Shown: positions 7,131-16,668, counted from the stretch's first letter. The stretch is 64,000 nucleotides of DNA from Lachnospiraceae bacterium GAM79 (GCA_020735665.1 CP085928.1:2340501-2404500); one strand, 5' to 3'. Numbers and translations are program-made. Notes: generated from the letters alone by a model not told the origin.

Positions 7131-10100
7131 TTAACCCCTCACAAACGGTACCAGCGCGAAATCAAACCGGAACTCATTTTCACTGAACCTGTATTCATCC
7201 GAAACAACCGGGCCACAGCTGTTCGAACCGATTCCATTCTGTGCATGATCAATACAGAGCACCGTACTGTCGGCTTCCGTAAGCTCATAATTGTGTTTCG
7301 TCTGCGTAAGCACTTCCTGAGTGTAATAAGAGGCATTAAATGAAAATGTATGTTCTGCTGCAACAGCCATTCCATATCGTTGATTTGTCAGTTCCACATA
7401 ATCACAGTCATAGTGGCTTCCATTCTCCTGCGGCATGATATAGTCCTCATGAAGCTCCTGCACAGAACTTCTGAACAAGCCGTGGCTGGCAGCCCTGTGC
7501 TTGTCGCGGTAGCTTTCCTGTGGTCCCATGCCATAATAGGCAGCCTCAGAAAGCTTCTTATCCAGAAACATTCTTATACCAAATCTTGGAAGATCCGGGA
7601 GTTCTTCATCTTTTACTGCTGTTATTCCCGCAGCAATTCTGCCTGCGCCATCTATTTTCCACATAATCTCTACATCGATCAGCTTTTGAACGGTTGGAGC
7701 TACCACACCTGCATGGCACATAATCATTACTCCGAATTTGTTCTGAAGGATCTGTTCACTATATGCTCTTGTGTATGCCTCATCATAATGAGCCTTCTCC
7801 CATTCTGCCCGGATATACATATCGTTATCTGTAGGCGCACGCCAGATGTTAAGCTCCATTGGATGATTCAGATATTCCCTGCCTGCATACTGAAGTCCGC
7901 TGAACAAGCCGGTACGCTTATCCAGCCGATATGTGAAGCCATCACCATTTAACACGATCCATGCATCGTCTTCCTCTACCCTGATATCGGATACTGCCAC
8001 ATCCGAAGCCGTCCATTTGGCAGCTGTCTGGTTTCTTCCATCTTTATTCTCAAGCAGAAGTTCATCAAAGCCCAATACATGACCCGCAGAAACTAACGGA
8101 AGCTCTTTCTTTAACTGATAAGAAAGCTTCAGATATACTCTGCCTGCCGTAGGAACATCGATATCAAGCCCCACGGTGCAATCACTGTGCGGAGCAGCCG
8201 AAGCACCCACTACCTTGCCCTTCTGAACACTTAAGCCATCCTGAGTTACCTCATAACAGATATCCACAAAATCCTGAATATCATCAAAATCCATATAGTT
8301 ATGAAGGGTAAGCGTTCCTCTCTCCTGATCAAATGACCGAACTCTGACCGGGCGGTAGACATTTTTGTATTCGAGCAGTCCGGTATGCGGGGTTCTGTCC
8401 GGATACACAAGACCATCCATACAGAAATTACCATCATGTATCGCCTCTCCATGATCTCCGCCATAGTAATACTTCGTCTTTCCGTTTTCCGCTTGATCAT
8501 GCGCAACTGCATGGTCGCACCATTCCCATACAAATCCACCGCACATGCGGTCATCACTGTGGATCATTTGGAAATAATCTTCAAAATCTCCGGGACCATT
8601 TCCCATGCTGTGGCAGTATTCAACCAGCAGAAATGGTTTGCTTCCGTCCTTTTCCAGATATTCCTCGATCTCTGACAGCGCTGGGTACATACGGCTGTAC
8701 AGATCCAGATTCTCATAATTATAGGTCACATCATAATTTCTGTATCTTGCACTTTCATACTGGGTAATACGGGATGGATCATACTGCTTCGTCCATGCAA
8801 GTGCCTTTTCAAAATTGCAGCCATATGCACTTTCATTTCCCATCGACCACATCACGATACAGAAACGGTTCTTATCTCTCTCGACCATCCGCTTCACCCG
8901 GTCAAGAATAGCCGCCTCCCATTCCGGATTGTCTGCAATCTTCTCATTCCACTTTTTGAACCGGTTGTAGTCAGTATCCTCTTTGCGATATAACATATAT
9001 GGGCCATGTGCTTCTATATCCGCCTCGTCGCATACCATGAAGCCATATTTGTCACACATCTGATAAAAATACGGTGCATTTGGATAATGACTGGAACGGA
9101 TCGCATTGAAGTTGTGCTGTTTCATAAGGGTAAGATCCTTTTTTATCTTCTCCACATCCACTGTAAAGCCGGTTACCGGATCAGAATCGTGCCGGTTGAC
9201 ACCGCGGAATTTGATCTTCTGTCCATTGAAGTAAATAACTTTATCCTTTATCTCTATCGTTCTGACAGCGATATGATCAACGATCGTCTCATTTTCACTC
9301 TGCAAAATGAGGGTATACAGATATGGATTCTCGGTGTTCCAAAGTGTCGGCTGTATAATCTCAAATGTGAAAGCTCCGTCATGCTCTGCCTGTTCTTCCG
9401 CTACAACCACACCATTCCTGTCTTCGATCGTAACCTTAACCGCTGTCTCCTGATAAAAGCTCAGATCGAGCTTCACCTCAGCCTTTTCCTTTAAAACAGA
9501 GGTCGTGATACGGTAGTCGCGAATGGCGCACTCCGGTCTTTTCAGAATATATACATCATGGAAAATTCCACTCATCCGAAATTTATCCTGATCCTCCAGA
9601 TAAGAACCGTCACACCATTTCATAACAAGGACAGCGATCGTATTTTCTCCCTCTTTTAAAATGTCTGTCACATCAAACTCACCGGTCATATGGGATACCT
9701 GACTGTATCCGACATATTCCCCATTTATCCACACATAGAAGCAGCTATCCACACCTTCAAAATTCAGAAATGCCTTTGCCGCATCCACATCCTTTGCATA
9801 AGAAAAGGTATGCACATAAGCTCCACACGGTATATCCTGTGGGACATATGGTGGGTCAAATGGAAATGGATAGCGGATATTTGTATACTGGTGTGTATCA
9901 TATCCTGCCATCTGCCATACGCCCGGAACCTCGATCTCGTCAAATGCTCCGGTGTCATATCCCATCTCATAAAAAGCATCCTTCACATCATAAATACTTT
10001 TAAAATATTGGAATTTCCATTTTCCATTTAATAACTGTAACCGATCTGATCCTTCTCTGTGCTCGACCAGATCATCCATCCTACAGGAAGCCGGTACATA

Positions 10101-10169
10101 GTATGCCCTTGCAGGCTGTGTATTTTCATGTAATACATTCAAATTCTCATAATAACGTGGCACTATCAT
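7131..10169 (-). CDS. lacZ: Beta-galactosidase, glycoside hydrolase family 2
   Basis: A 1,012-residue LacZ-type enzyme that cleaves lactose and related beta-galactosides. The order is: sugar-binding jelly roll (about 40-215), Ig-like domain (215-310), TIM barrel (310-600), Ig-like linker and C-terminal beta-sandwich (Bgal_small_N, about 730-1005). Catalytic residues are Glu446 (acid/base, in WSMGNE) and Glu517 (nucleophile, in VEYCHSMGNG). The signature GVNRHD lies at about 323-328. Length matches E. coli LacZ. There is no signal peptide, so it is cytoplasmic. A GGGAGG site precedes the ATG. It is first in an operon with the GPH symporter and divergent from an AraC-type regulator 219 bp away, its likely activator. 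Confidence 0.95.
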   Translation of the reverse strand: MIVPRYYENLNVLHENTQPARAYYVPASCRMDDLVEHREGSDRLQLLNGKWKFQYFKSIYDVKDAFYEMGYDTGAFDEIEVPGVWQMAGYDTHQYTNIRYPFPFDPPYVPQDIPCGAYVHTFSYAKDVDAAKAFLNFEGVDSCFYVWINGEYVGYSQVSHMTGEFDVTDILKEGENTIAVLVMKWCDGSYLEDQDKFRMSGIFHDVYILKRPECAIRDYRITTSVLKEKAEVKLDLSFYQETAVKVTIEDRNGVVVAEEQAEHDGAFTFEIIQPTLWNTENPYLYTLILQSENETIVDHIAVRTIEIKDKVIYFNGQKIKFRGVNRHDSDPVTGFTVDVEKIKKDLTLMKQHNFNAIRSSHYPNAPYFYQMCDKYGFMVCDEADIEAHGPYMLYRKEDTDYNRFKKWNEKIADNPEWEAAILDRVKRMVERDKNRFCIVMWSMGNESAYGCNFEKALAWTKQYDPSRITQYESARYRNYDVTYNYENLDLYSRMYPALSEIEEYLEKDGSKPFLLVEYCHSMGNGPGDFEDYFQMIHSDDRMCGGFVWEWCDHAVAHDQAENGKTKYYYGGDHGEAIHDGNFCMDGLVYPDRTPHTGLLEYKNVYRPVRVRSFDQERGTLTLHNYMDFDDIQDFVDICYEVTQDGLSVQKGKVVGASAAPHSDCTVGLDIDVPTAGRVYLKLSYQLKKELPLVSAGHVLGFDELLLENKDGRNQTAAKWTASDVAVSDIRVEEDDAWIVLNGDGFTYRLDKRTGLFSGLQYAGREYLNHPMELNIWRAPTDNDMYIRAEWEKAHYDEAYTRAYSEQILQNKFGVMIMCHAGVVAPTVQKLIDVEIMWKIDGAGRIAAGITAVKDEELPDLPRFGIRMFLDKKLSEAAYYGMGPQESYRDKHRAASHGLFRSSVQELHEDYIMPQENGSHYDCDYVELTNQRYGMAVAAEHTFSFNASYYTQEVLTQTKHNYELTEADSTVLCIDHAQNGIGSNSCGPVVSDEYRFSENEFRFDFALVPFVRG

Positions 10170-10289
10170 AAGTAATCCTCCCTTATATGTACTTTTTTGT
10201 TTTCAACTATTCTTATGTTTTTGATATTATTTGCAAATATTATCTTGTTATTTCGTTTTGTCTGTATTTATCATACACTTTAACAGCAT

Positions 10290-10337
10290 TTCTGTCTATG
10301 AACCGGAATGGACAGAATATGGACAAAATGATACAAT
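10290..10337 (+). promoter_or_regulatory. araC-type gene promoter overlapped by an 11-bp tandem repeat
   Basis: TGGACA (10309-10314), a 17-bp spacer and TACAAT (10332-10337) form a promoter facing the AraC-type gene. ATGGACA(G/A)AAT occurs twice in tandem, at 10308-10318 and 10319-10329, and an inverted near-copy TCTGTCTAT lies at 10291-10299. The 11-bp phasing is one helical turn, as expected for paired AraC-family half-sites. The overlap with the -35 box fits autoregulation. Confidence 0.55.
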
Positions 10338-10388
10338 ATCAATAAATCTTTTTATACTACAATCCTACAAATAAAGGAGAGCTTCATC

Positions 10389-11258
10389 ATGTATATAAAT
10401 ACCGGATACCTGAATCATTCCTATCTTGATTTCAAGGACAAGCGCAGACCGCTTATTGTCGGAAGCTGCGGAACATACCGCTTAAGTGGCGACCCGAAGA
10501 TGCCTACCTATCGTCCTAAGGGCAGACAGGACTACCAGATCATCTATATCGCATCCGGGCTTGGACATTTTCATTTTGATAAAGCTGAGAATGAGACGAT
10601 CGTTCCTGCTGGCAATATGGTACTCTACCGCCCGAAGGAACTACAGAAATATGAATATTACGGTGCAGATAAAACAGAGGTTTACTGGATTCATTTCACC
10701 GGCTCCGATGTGAAGAATCTTCTGAGGAAATATGGATTTAAAGATAACCGGAGAGTATTCCCTGTCGGTTCCTCTCTGGAATATGAACATATATTTAAAC
10801 AGATCATCCTGGAGCTGCAGCGTTGTCAGGATGATTATGAAGAAATGCTGGCTTTACTGCTGACCCGCCTTTTAATCGTATTCAAACGGGAGCTGTCACG
10901 CGAACATATCCTGAAAAATGAATATCTGGATCGTGAAATGGACTATGCAGTTTCCTACTTTAATGAAAACTATAATAAAGACATCAGCATAGAACAATAT
11001 GCCGAATCAAGAGGAATGAGCGTGAGCTGGTTCATACGGAATTTCAAGAAATACACCGGCATGACCCCAATGCAGTTCATCGTGTCCCGCCGGATCAACA
11101 ACGCCCAGCTTCTCTTAGAACAGACGAACTATTCCATAAATGAAATAGCCAGGATCGTAGGATATGATGATCAGTTATATTTCAGCCGGCTGTTCCGGAA
11201 ACAGAAAGGCTTCTCTCCCTCTCAATATCGGAAAAGAGGGATAGAAGCTATTAAATAA
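10389..11258 (+). CDS. AraC-family transcriptional regulator of the lactose locus
   Basis: A 289-residue regulator. An N-terminal cupin-like sensor domain covers about residues 20-165 and a C-terminal double helix-turn-helix about 185-285. The second helix pair has the family signature: SINEIARIVGYDDQLYFSRLFRK followed by G-SPSQYRK. It is divergent from lacZ and its own promoter carries paired repeats, so it most likely senses a sugar and activates lacZ and the symporter. A GGAGAG site precedes the ATG at 10389. Its 3' end overlaps the convergent HAD gene by 8 bp, so the two cannot have a terminator between them. Confidence 0.9.
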   Translation: MYINTGYLNHSYLDFKDKRRPLIVGSCGTYRLSGDPKMPTYRPKGRQDYQIIYIASGLGHFHFDKAENETIVPAGNMVLYRPKELQKYEYYGADKTEVYWIHFTGSDVKNLLRKYGFKDNRRVFPVGSSLEYEHIFKQIILELQRCQDDYEEMLALLLTRLLIVFKRELSREHILKNEYLDREMDYAVSYFNENYNKDISIEQYAESRGMSVSWFIRNFKKYTGMTPMQFIVSRRINNAQLLLEQTNYSINEIARIVGYDDQLYFSRLFRKQKGFSPSQYRKRGIEAIK

Positions 11259-11907
11259 AAAACAAATATTTCTCTACTTCGGTCAGGGAATCCAGAATGA
11301 CATCCGACAGCTCCTGCATTTCTTCCGTGACCGGTGCAAGATCCGGCACCATGATCGGATGCAGTCCCGCTGCATGTGCAGAACGGATACCATTATAAGA
11401 ATCCTCTATGGCGTATGCCTGCTCCGGCATCACATGGATCTGTCTGCATGCTTCCAGATAGATATCTGGCTCCGGTTTGCTCCGCTTTACCATATCCCCG
11501 CAGATTACCCGATCGAAATACGGAAGGATACCTGCATCCCGAAGCTCCTGTTCGACAACTGCCTTTCTGGTAGACGATGCCAGCGCAACCTTTCTTCCAT
11601 TCTTCTTTAATGTCTGCAACAGACCGGTAACTCCCGGCTTCATCGGAAGCTTTCCTCCCGCCGCCTGTTCATGGAACAGTGCCGACATCTCTGCCTTATA
11701 CTCATCATAAGGGAAATCTGCTCCATACACCCCAAGCATCAGTTCCTTTGTCGCATCCTTATTCAGTCCCAGACATTTGTGACAGGTGTCTTCTATGTTT
11801 TTGATTCCATATTTATCTGCAACGACCTGCCAGCACTTTATAACCAGCAGCTCCGAGTCGAATATAACCCCATCCATATCAAATATAACCGCTTCAAATC
11901 GTTTCAT
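11251..11907 (-). CDS. HAD-superfamily hydrolase, beta-phosphoglucomutase-like
   Basis: A 218-residue HAD subfamily IA enzyme. Motif I is IFDMDGVIFDSE near the N-terminus, motif II is ALASST, the motif III Lys is in KRSKPEPDIYL, and motif IV is AIEDSYNGIRSAHAAG. The helical cap between motifs I and II is of the beta-phosphoglucomutase/phosphatase type. The substrate is not predictable; a sugar phosphate is reasonable given the adjacent lac locus. I chose the ATG at 11907 over an in-frame TTG at 11919, because the GGTGAG site lies about 4 nt upstream of the ATG. The gene converges on the AraC gene with an 8-bp overlap. Confidence 0.85.
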   Translation of the reverse strand: MKRFEAVIFDMDGVIFDSELLVIKCWQVVADKYGIKNIEDTCHKCLGLNKDATKELMLGVYGADFPYDEYKAEMSALFHEQAAGGKLPMKPGVTGLLQTLKKNGRKVALASSTRKAVVEQELRDAGILPYFDRVICGDMVKRSKPEPDIYLEACRQIHVMPEQAYAIEDSYNGIRSAHAAGLHPIMVPDLAPVTEEMQELSDVILDSLTEVEKYLFFI

Positions 11908-11933
11908 TGTTCTCACCAAACCTTTTCAATATT

Positions 11934-12281
11934 TTACTCATTCCAGTAATCTAATGTTTCCTGCTGCACAGTCTCAATCCCAAACAATTTCCACATAAAA
12001 TCTTCTCTTTCATGATAAAGATTAACTATACGAATACATTCATCCTCTATACGATAAAATACATAATTATGAGAAATAAAAAGGAACCGATAATCTGTAT
12101 CTACACCAAACATCTGTGAAACTGCCGGTCCCTTTTTTTCATTCGTGCCAAGCTCCCTTATAGCATCTGTTATTTTCTTAACTATTTCTATTGCTTTGTC
12201 CGCCCCATAACTTTGTGTAATAGCCTTTTTTAATTCTCTCAGCTTGTCTGCTGCGTCCGGCGTATATTTTATTTTTTTCAA
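11934..12281 (-). CDS. RelE/ParE-family toxin
   Basis: A 115-residue protein of the RelE/ParE fold. The N-terminus is KIKYTPDAADKLRELKKAI (first strand and helix pair), and the C-terminal half has the YRFLFISHNYVFYRIEDECIRIVNLYHER strands typical of the family. RelE members cut mRNA on the ribosome and ParE members poison gyrase; the sequence does not decide between them, though the RelB-like partner favours a RelE-type role. The reading frame begins with TTG, and this start overlaps the antitoxin stop (TTGA), with a GGGGTG ribosome site inside the antitoxin gene. That is tight translational coupling, usual for such pairs. Confidence 0.85.
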   Translation of the reverse strand: MKKIKYTPDAADKLRELKKAITQSYGADKAIEIVKKITDAIRELGTNEKKGPAVSQMFGVDTDYRFLFISHNYVFYRIEDECIRIVNLYHEREDFMWKLFGIETVQQETLDYWNE

Positions 12282-12598
12282 TCACGCACCCCCAATTCTT
12301 TCTCAAGATCATCTGCATCAATCCAGCCTTCCGCATCCGCACGAGCTTCTGCACGTTTCAAATCAAGCATTACCATAGCCAATGCCTGTTCTTTTAGTGC
12401 TTCCTTACTGTTCGTAGTCACGATAAATGGCAAACCCTCGACATTCAAGGACTGTTGAATAAATGTATTAAAAGCATCTGTCAGTGTCATACCTGTTTTT
12501 GCATAAATATCTTCAACGGCTCTCTTTATCTCAGAATTCATTCTCACCTGAAAGGTCGAATCCTTTGGTGCCATTGCAACATTTAAATTTGTGTTCAT
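12278..12598 (-). CDS. RelB/DinJ-family antitoxin
   Basis: A 106-residue antitoxin. The ribbon-helix-helix DNA-binding part is KDSTFQVRMNSEIKRAVEDIYAKTGMTLTDAFNTFI (about residues 10-47), typical of RelB/DinJ. The acidic C-terminal half should wrap the toxin. The ATG at 12598 is preferred to an in-frame GTG at 12607, because the AAGGAGG site is then 8 nt away. Such antitoxins repress their own operon. It overlaps the toxin gene by 4 bp (TTGA). Confidence 0.88.
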   Translation of the reverse strand: MNTNLNVAMAPKDSTFQVRMNSEIKRAVEDIYAKTGMTLTDAFNTFIQQSLNVEGLPFIVTTNSKEALKEQALAMVMLDLKRAEARADAEGWIDADDLEKELGVRD

Positions 12599-12720
12599 AT
12601 CATACACCTCCTTTGTTTCAACATATCACAGCTTTTATCATCTGTCAATACATTGTCATTACGTCATCATTGCAGATTAAGTTTTATAATACACGATGTA
12701 ATTTTTCCTATAACACAACA

Positions 12721-12767
12721 AAAAAAACAGACAAATATGTAAATCCTACATACTTGTCTGTTTTTCA
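12721..12767. terminator. Intrinsic terminator after secDF, usable in both directions
   Basis: Stem 12728-12741 with 12747-12760, one mismatch (A/G), flanked by seven A on the left and five T on the right. On the minus strand it ends the secDF transcript 20-60 nt after the stop. Confidence 0.85.
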
Positions 12768-12786
12768 TTCGATCGGCAACAGATAA

Positions 12787-15030
12787 TTACTGCGCCTTTG
12801 CTGTTTTCTTCTTCTCTACTGCTTTCTTATTGTTCTTGCCATTCGCAGCATCCTTCTTCTTACCAAATCCGGTCTTGAAGTAGTACCACAATGGACCAGT
12901 TACACAGATAGAAGAATAAGCACCGATTACGACACCGGCCATCAGAGTAAATGCGAACTCTTTGATCGCTGCTACACCCATTACATATAATACGAAGATC
13001 GTAACAAATGTTGTTAAGGATGTATAGATATTTCTGGTGATCGTCTGATTAATACTTAAATTAACAATCTGCTTGTAATCTTTCTTTGTTCCTGCATTTG
13101 CGATATTCTCACGGATACGGTCGAATACGATGATCGTCGCATTGATCGAGTAACCGAAGATTGTCAGCATACATGCGATACAGGTATTACCAACGGATAA
13201 CCGAAGTAAGATATACAGAACAAATACCATAGCTACATCATGGCAAAGGGCTAATACCGCACTTACACCAAACTTCACATCCTTGAAACGGATTACAATG
13301 TAGATCAGCATCAGAACGGCTGCAAGTGCTACAGAAAGGAATGCATCCCTTGTCATATCGCTGCTGGCTGAACCACTGATATTATCGGAATTTGTTACTG
13401 TCGCACCGAGCTTCTCGCTGAGTGCAGCTGTTACCTTTGTCAACTGAGAATCATCACCCTGAGTCGTAAGCTCTGTGGTCTTGAATACGATCTCATTTGT
13501 ACCGGAAACAGTCTGAACAGAGATATCTGCCTCACTGATGCCTGCTGCCTCAGCGATAACAGGAACAATGTCCTTCTCTGCCTCAGATAATGAATATGCT
13601 TTGTCAAATTCTGCTGTGATTGATGTACCACCTGCAAAATCAATACTTAAATTCAATGCACTTCCCTTTGTCTTTGCAAAGATCGGCATAAAACAGAAGC
13701 CGATCACGATGACAAGAACAGAAGCGATAATACAATATTTACCACCCTTTACGAAGTTGACCTTGCCTGGCTCTTTTGCCTTGCCAAAGAACTTCACATC
13801 ATTTACACCAAGTGTAACAAGTGCATTTAATACAAGCTGTGAAACAACAAGTGCTGTGAATACGGATAATACGATACCGATTGCCAGCGTGATCGCAAAT
13901 CCCTTGATCGTACCGGTTCCGAAGATACCAAGCACAAGTGCTGCGATCAGGGTTGTCACGTTACCATCGATGATCGCTGATAACGCATTATGGAATCCGG
14001 CTTTTACAGACTGCTTAACAGAAGCACCTGTTGCCAGTTCTTCTTTAATACGTGTAAAGATAACGACGTTCGCATCGACCGCCATACCTACAGAAAGGAT
14101 GATACCTGCAAGACCCGGAAGTGTCAATGTAACATTGAACAGGTTCATAACAAGTAAGATCATAAATGTATAAAGTGTCAATGATAATGATGCGATCAGA
14201 CCCGGAATTCTGAATACGCAGATCATGATAATGAAGATACAGATAATACCAATGATACCTGCTTTGATCGTTGTTGATACTGCTTCTGAACCAAGAGTTG
14301 CTCCGACGATATTAGAACGTACCTGCTTCAGTGTCAGTGGCAATGCACCGATACGGATCGTAGTAGCAAGGCTGTCTGCCTCTTCATATGTTGAAATGCT
14401 GTTGATAACAGCGTTTCCGTCTGTAATTGCCTGCTGTACAGTTGGTGCACTTACAACTTCACCATCATATACGATATAGACGATCTTTCCTACATTTGCT
14501 GTTGTTACATCTGCAAACTTCTGAGCACCTGCTGTTGTGAATGACAACTGTACTACATTGTCATCACCGGTCTCTGTAGAATCAATCTTGGCATCTGCAC
14601 CCTTAATATCATCACCGGTAAGAGCTGGAGTATAATCCTTGCCCTGTGACCATAATTCATAATTCTCAGGATCTAAGAACTCTAACTTACCTTCGATACT
14701 CAGGTCTTCCAGAATTGCATCTGCATCTGTTACACCCGGAATCTCGGCAGTGATCTTACCATTTCCCTCTGAATATACGTTATGCTCTGTTGTATGGGAA
14801 TCAATACGTTTCTGCAGCTTATAGATCGTATCCTGAACATCTGCATCACTGTAATCCTCATCCTGAATCTCATAGGTTACACTTAAGCCACCCTTCAGAT
14901 CAAGTCCAAGGCTGATATACTTTGCTTTTCCTCTGTCGCCTACACCAAACAATGCAACGTAGATGGAACCCGCAAGCACAAGCAGGAACAGGATCAATAC
15001 CCATATGGCTTTTTTTCTTGCTTTCTTCAT
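12787..15030 (-). CDS. secDF: Protein translocase subunits SecD and SecF fused in one protein
   Basis: A 747-residue RND-type membrane protein that uses the proton gradient to help pull secreted proteins through SecYEG. The SecD half (about 1-410) has the N-terminal helix, the LGLDLKGGLSVTYEI motif, a large periplasm-side P1 domain and a helix block with MAVDANVVIFTRIKEE. The SecF half (about 425-720) has SIDFAGGTSITAEF and TIFGYSINATIIVFDRIREN. Twelve membrane segments are expected. Bacillus and many Clostridia have such fusions, while other bacteria have separate genes. It begins 20 nt after the SCIFF maturase stop, so they are probably cotranscribed. Confidence 0.96.
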   Translation of the reverse strand: MKKARKKAIWVLILFLLVLAGSIYVALFGVGDRGKAKYISLGLDLKGGLSVTYEIQDEDYSDADVQDTIYKLQKRIDSHTTEHNVYSEGNGKITAEIPGVTDADAILEDLSIEGKLEFLDPENYELWSQGKDYTPALTGDDIKGADAKIDSTETGDDNVVQLSFTTAGAQKFADVTTANVGKIVYIVYDGEVVSAPTVQQAITDGNAVINSISTYEEADSLATTIRIGALPLTLKQVRSNIVGATLGSEAVSTTIKAGIIGIICIFIIMICVFRIPGLIASLSLTLYTFMILLVMNLFNVTLTLPGLAGIILSVGMAVDANVVIFTRIKEELATGASVKQSVKAGFHNALSAIIDGNVTTLIAALVLGIFGTGTIKGFAITLAIGIVLSVFTALVVSQLVLNALVTLGVNDVKFFGKAKEPGKVNFVKGGKYCIIASVLVIVIGFCFMPIFAKTKGSALNLSIDFAGGTSITAEFDKAYSLSEAEKDIVPVIAEAAGISEADISVQTVSGTNEIVFKTTELTTQGDDSQLTKVTAALSEKLGATVTNSDNISGSASSDMTRDAFLSVALAAVLMLIYIVIRFKDVKFGVSAVLALCHDVAMVFVLYILLRLSVGNTCIACMLTIFGYSINATIIVFDRIRENIANAGTKKDYKQIVNLSINQTITRNIYTSLTTFVTIFVLYVMGVAAIKEFAFTLMAGVVIGAYSSICVTGPLWYYFKTGFGKKKDAANGKNNKKAVEKKKTAKAQ

Positions 15031-15050
15031 CTTATTTACCTTTGTCCTCC

Positions 15051-16415
15051 TTATTGATTTTCTTCTTCATCTGCTAATGCGGCTTTGATCATGATCGCAC
15101 ATTCGATACGCTTTTTCTGAAGTTCACATCCGATATCATACGCATCTAATATATTCCCATGGAATTTATATGAGTTCGCCGCACAGCCACCGCTACAATA
15201 GAATCTTGCAAAACAGTCCTTACACTTGTCCTTTGCATAGACATTGCAGAGCTTAAACTCATCAACAAGTTCCGGTTTCGTAATACCTTCATTTACATTT
15301 CCGATGCAGAACCCATCCTCACCGACAAACTGATGGCACGGATAAAGGTCGCCCCATGGTGTAACTGACAGATATTCTGTACCTGAACCACACCCCGACA
15401 GACGTTTGGCCACGCATGGTCCCCCTGTCAAATCTATCATAAAGTGGAAGAAATTGAAGCCCCTTCCTTCTTTATGTCTTTTGATCATCTCTTTTGCAAG
15501 GATATCATACTGATCTAACAGATACGGAATATCCTCTTCCTTTATCGCATAAGGCTCGTCCGGCAGAGATACAACCGGCTCAATGGAGATCTGGTCAAAT
15601 CCAAGATCTGCCATGTGTAATACATCCTTTGAAAAATCCAGATTGTTATGCGTATAAGTGCCTCTTACATAATAACTCTTTCCGGCACGCTTCTTTGCAA
15701 ATTCCTGGAACTTTGGAAGTAACAGATCATAGCTTCCCTTTCCATTTCTGGTCGGACGCATGTAATCATGAATCTCTTTTCTTCCGTCGATGGATAATAC
15801 GACATTTGCCATCTCTTTATTGGCAAATTCCATTACCTCATCATTTAACAACACACCGTTTGTTGTCAGTGTGAAACGGAATTTCTTATTATGCTTCTCC
15901 TCCAGGCTTCTTCCATATCGAACGGTCTCTTTTACGACATCCCAGTTCATAAGTGGCTCACCGCCGAAGAAATCGACCTCAAGATTTACACGGTTACCGG
16001 AATTGGCAACGAGGAAATCCAGAGATTTCTTTGCTATGTCAAGTGGCATCAGACCTCTGTCACCCTTGTACTCACCTTCTCCTGCAAAACAATATCTGCA
16101 TGCAAGATTACAGTCATGTGCAATATTGATACACAGAGCCTTTACCACTGTTTTTCTCTTTTTAAAATCAATGATATAATCTTTGAATATGTCTTCTGTA
16201 AATAGTGTTCCGTCTTCTACCAGGCCGGTTACCTCGTCATAGGCTTCCGATACTTCATCCTTATCATAGGATGGCAGCAATTCCATTACCTGCTCTTTTG
16301 TATGATTTTCGTAATTTGCAATAATATCATACACAAGGTCATCCACTACGTGAACAGACCCACTACATACATCGAGTACGATATTATATCCATTACTTTT
16401 GTACTGATGTACCAT
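15051..16415 (-). CDS. scfB: SCIFF peptide radical SAM maturase (thioether-forming)
   Basis: A 454-residue radical SAM/SPASM enzyme that installs thioether cross-links in the SCIFF peptide encoded just upstream. The N-terminal 80 residues form a peptide-recognition (RRE-like) region. The radical SAM cluster motif is CNLACRYC, with Cys102, Cys106 and Cys109. The C-terminal SPASM region is Cys-rich: GCGSG, PCHQF, CKDCFARFYCSGGC and GCELQ ligate auxiliary [4Fe-4S] clusters. The ATG at 16415 follows a GGGAGA site; the longer frame to a TTG at 16457 has no good site. It sits 103 nt after scfA with a weak hairpin between, which would give more peptide than enzyme. Confidence 0.95.
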   Translation of the reverse strand: MVHQYKSNGYNIVLDVCSGSVHVVDDLVYDIIANYENHTKEQVMELLPSYDKDEVSEAYDEVTGLVEDGTLFTEDIFKDYIIDFKKRKTVVKALCINIAHDCNLACRYCFAGEGEYKGDRGLMPLDIAKKSLDFLVANSGNRVNLEVDFFGGEPLMNWDVVKETVRYGRSLEEKHNKKFRFTLTTNGVLLNDEVMEFANKEMANVVLSIDGRKEIHDYMRPTRNGKGSYDLLLPKFQEFAKKRAGKSYYVRGTYTHNNLDFSKDVLHMADLGFDQISIEPVVSLPDEPYAIKEEDIPYLLDQYDILAKEMIKRHKEGRGFNFFHFMIDLTGGPCVAKRLSGCGSGTEYLSVTPWGDLYPCHQFVGEDGFCIGNVNEGITKPELVDEFKLCNVYAKDKCKDCFARFYCSGGCAANSYKFHGNILDAYDIGCELQKKRIECAIMIKAALADEEENQ

Positions 16416-16464
16416 ACAAATTCTCCCATCTTGTGAATTAATTTTTCTGACACGCAACGAAAGA

Positions 16465-16488
16465 GGACTGCCATTTGTTTGACGGTCC
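16465..16488 (-). terminator. Weak intercistronic hairpin between scfA and scfB
   Basis: Segments 16465-16472 and 16481-16488 pair with one mismatch and one wobble, followed on the minus strand by TCTTTC. This fits a leaky terminator or processing site between a small precursor gene and its enzyme. Confidence 0.4.
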
Positions 16489-16518
16489 CCTTTGTGGTTG
16501 TCTGTCTACAATGATCTC

Positions 16519-16668
16519 TTACTTGTTCTCAGCATTCTCACAGCTCTGATTTCCGACTGTGCATGATGTCTTACAAGCTGACTGACATGATGTCTGGCAT
16601 TCGCCGCATCCACCTTTAACCATTGTGTTCTTCATTGTTCTGTTTGTGAGTGTCTTTATTCTCTTCAT
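16519..16668 (-). CDS. scfA: SCIFF ribosomally made peptide precursor (six Cys in forty-five)
   Basis: A 49-residue open frame with six Cys residues in the second half, in the pattern CGEC-x3-C-x3-C-x3-C-x6-C. This is the hallmark of SCIFF, the near-universal Clostridia RiPP precursor whose Cys residues are cross-linked to downstream Thr or other residues by ScfB. The N-terminal part (MKRIKTLTNRTMKNTMVKGG) is the basic leader. An AAGGAG site lies about 10 nt before the ATG at 16668, and a good promoter lies upstream. Its cellular function is unknown. The neighbours scfB and secDF match the usual context. Confidence 0.93.
   Translation of the reverse strand: MKRIKTLTNRTMKNTMVKGGCGECQTSCQSACKTSCTVGNQSCENAENK

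Noticed and set aside
7350-7952. 200-codon + strand open frame within lacZ
   Set aside because: Antisense to conserved beta-galactosidase sequence, with no start signals.
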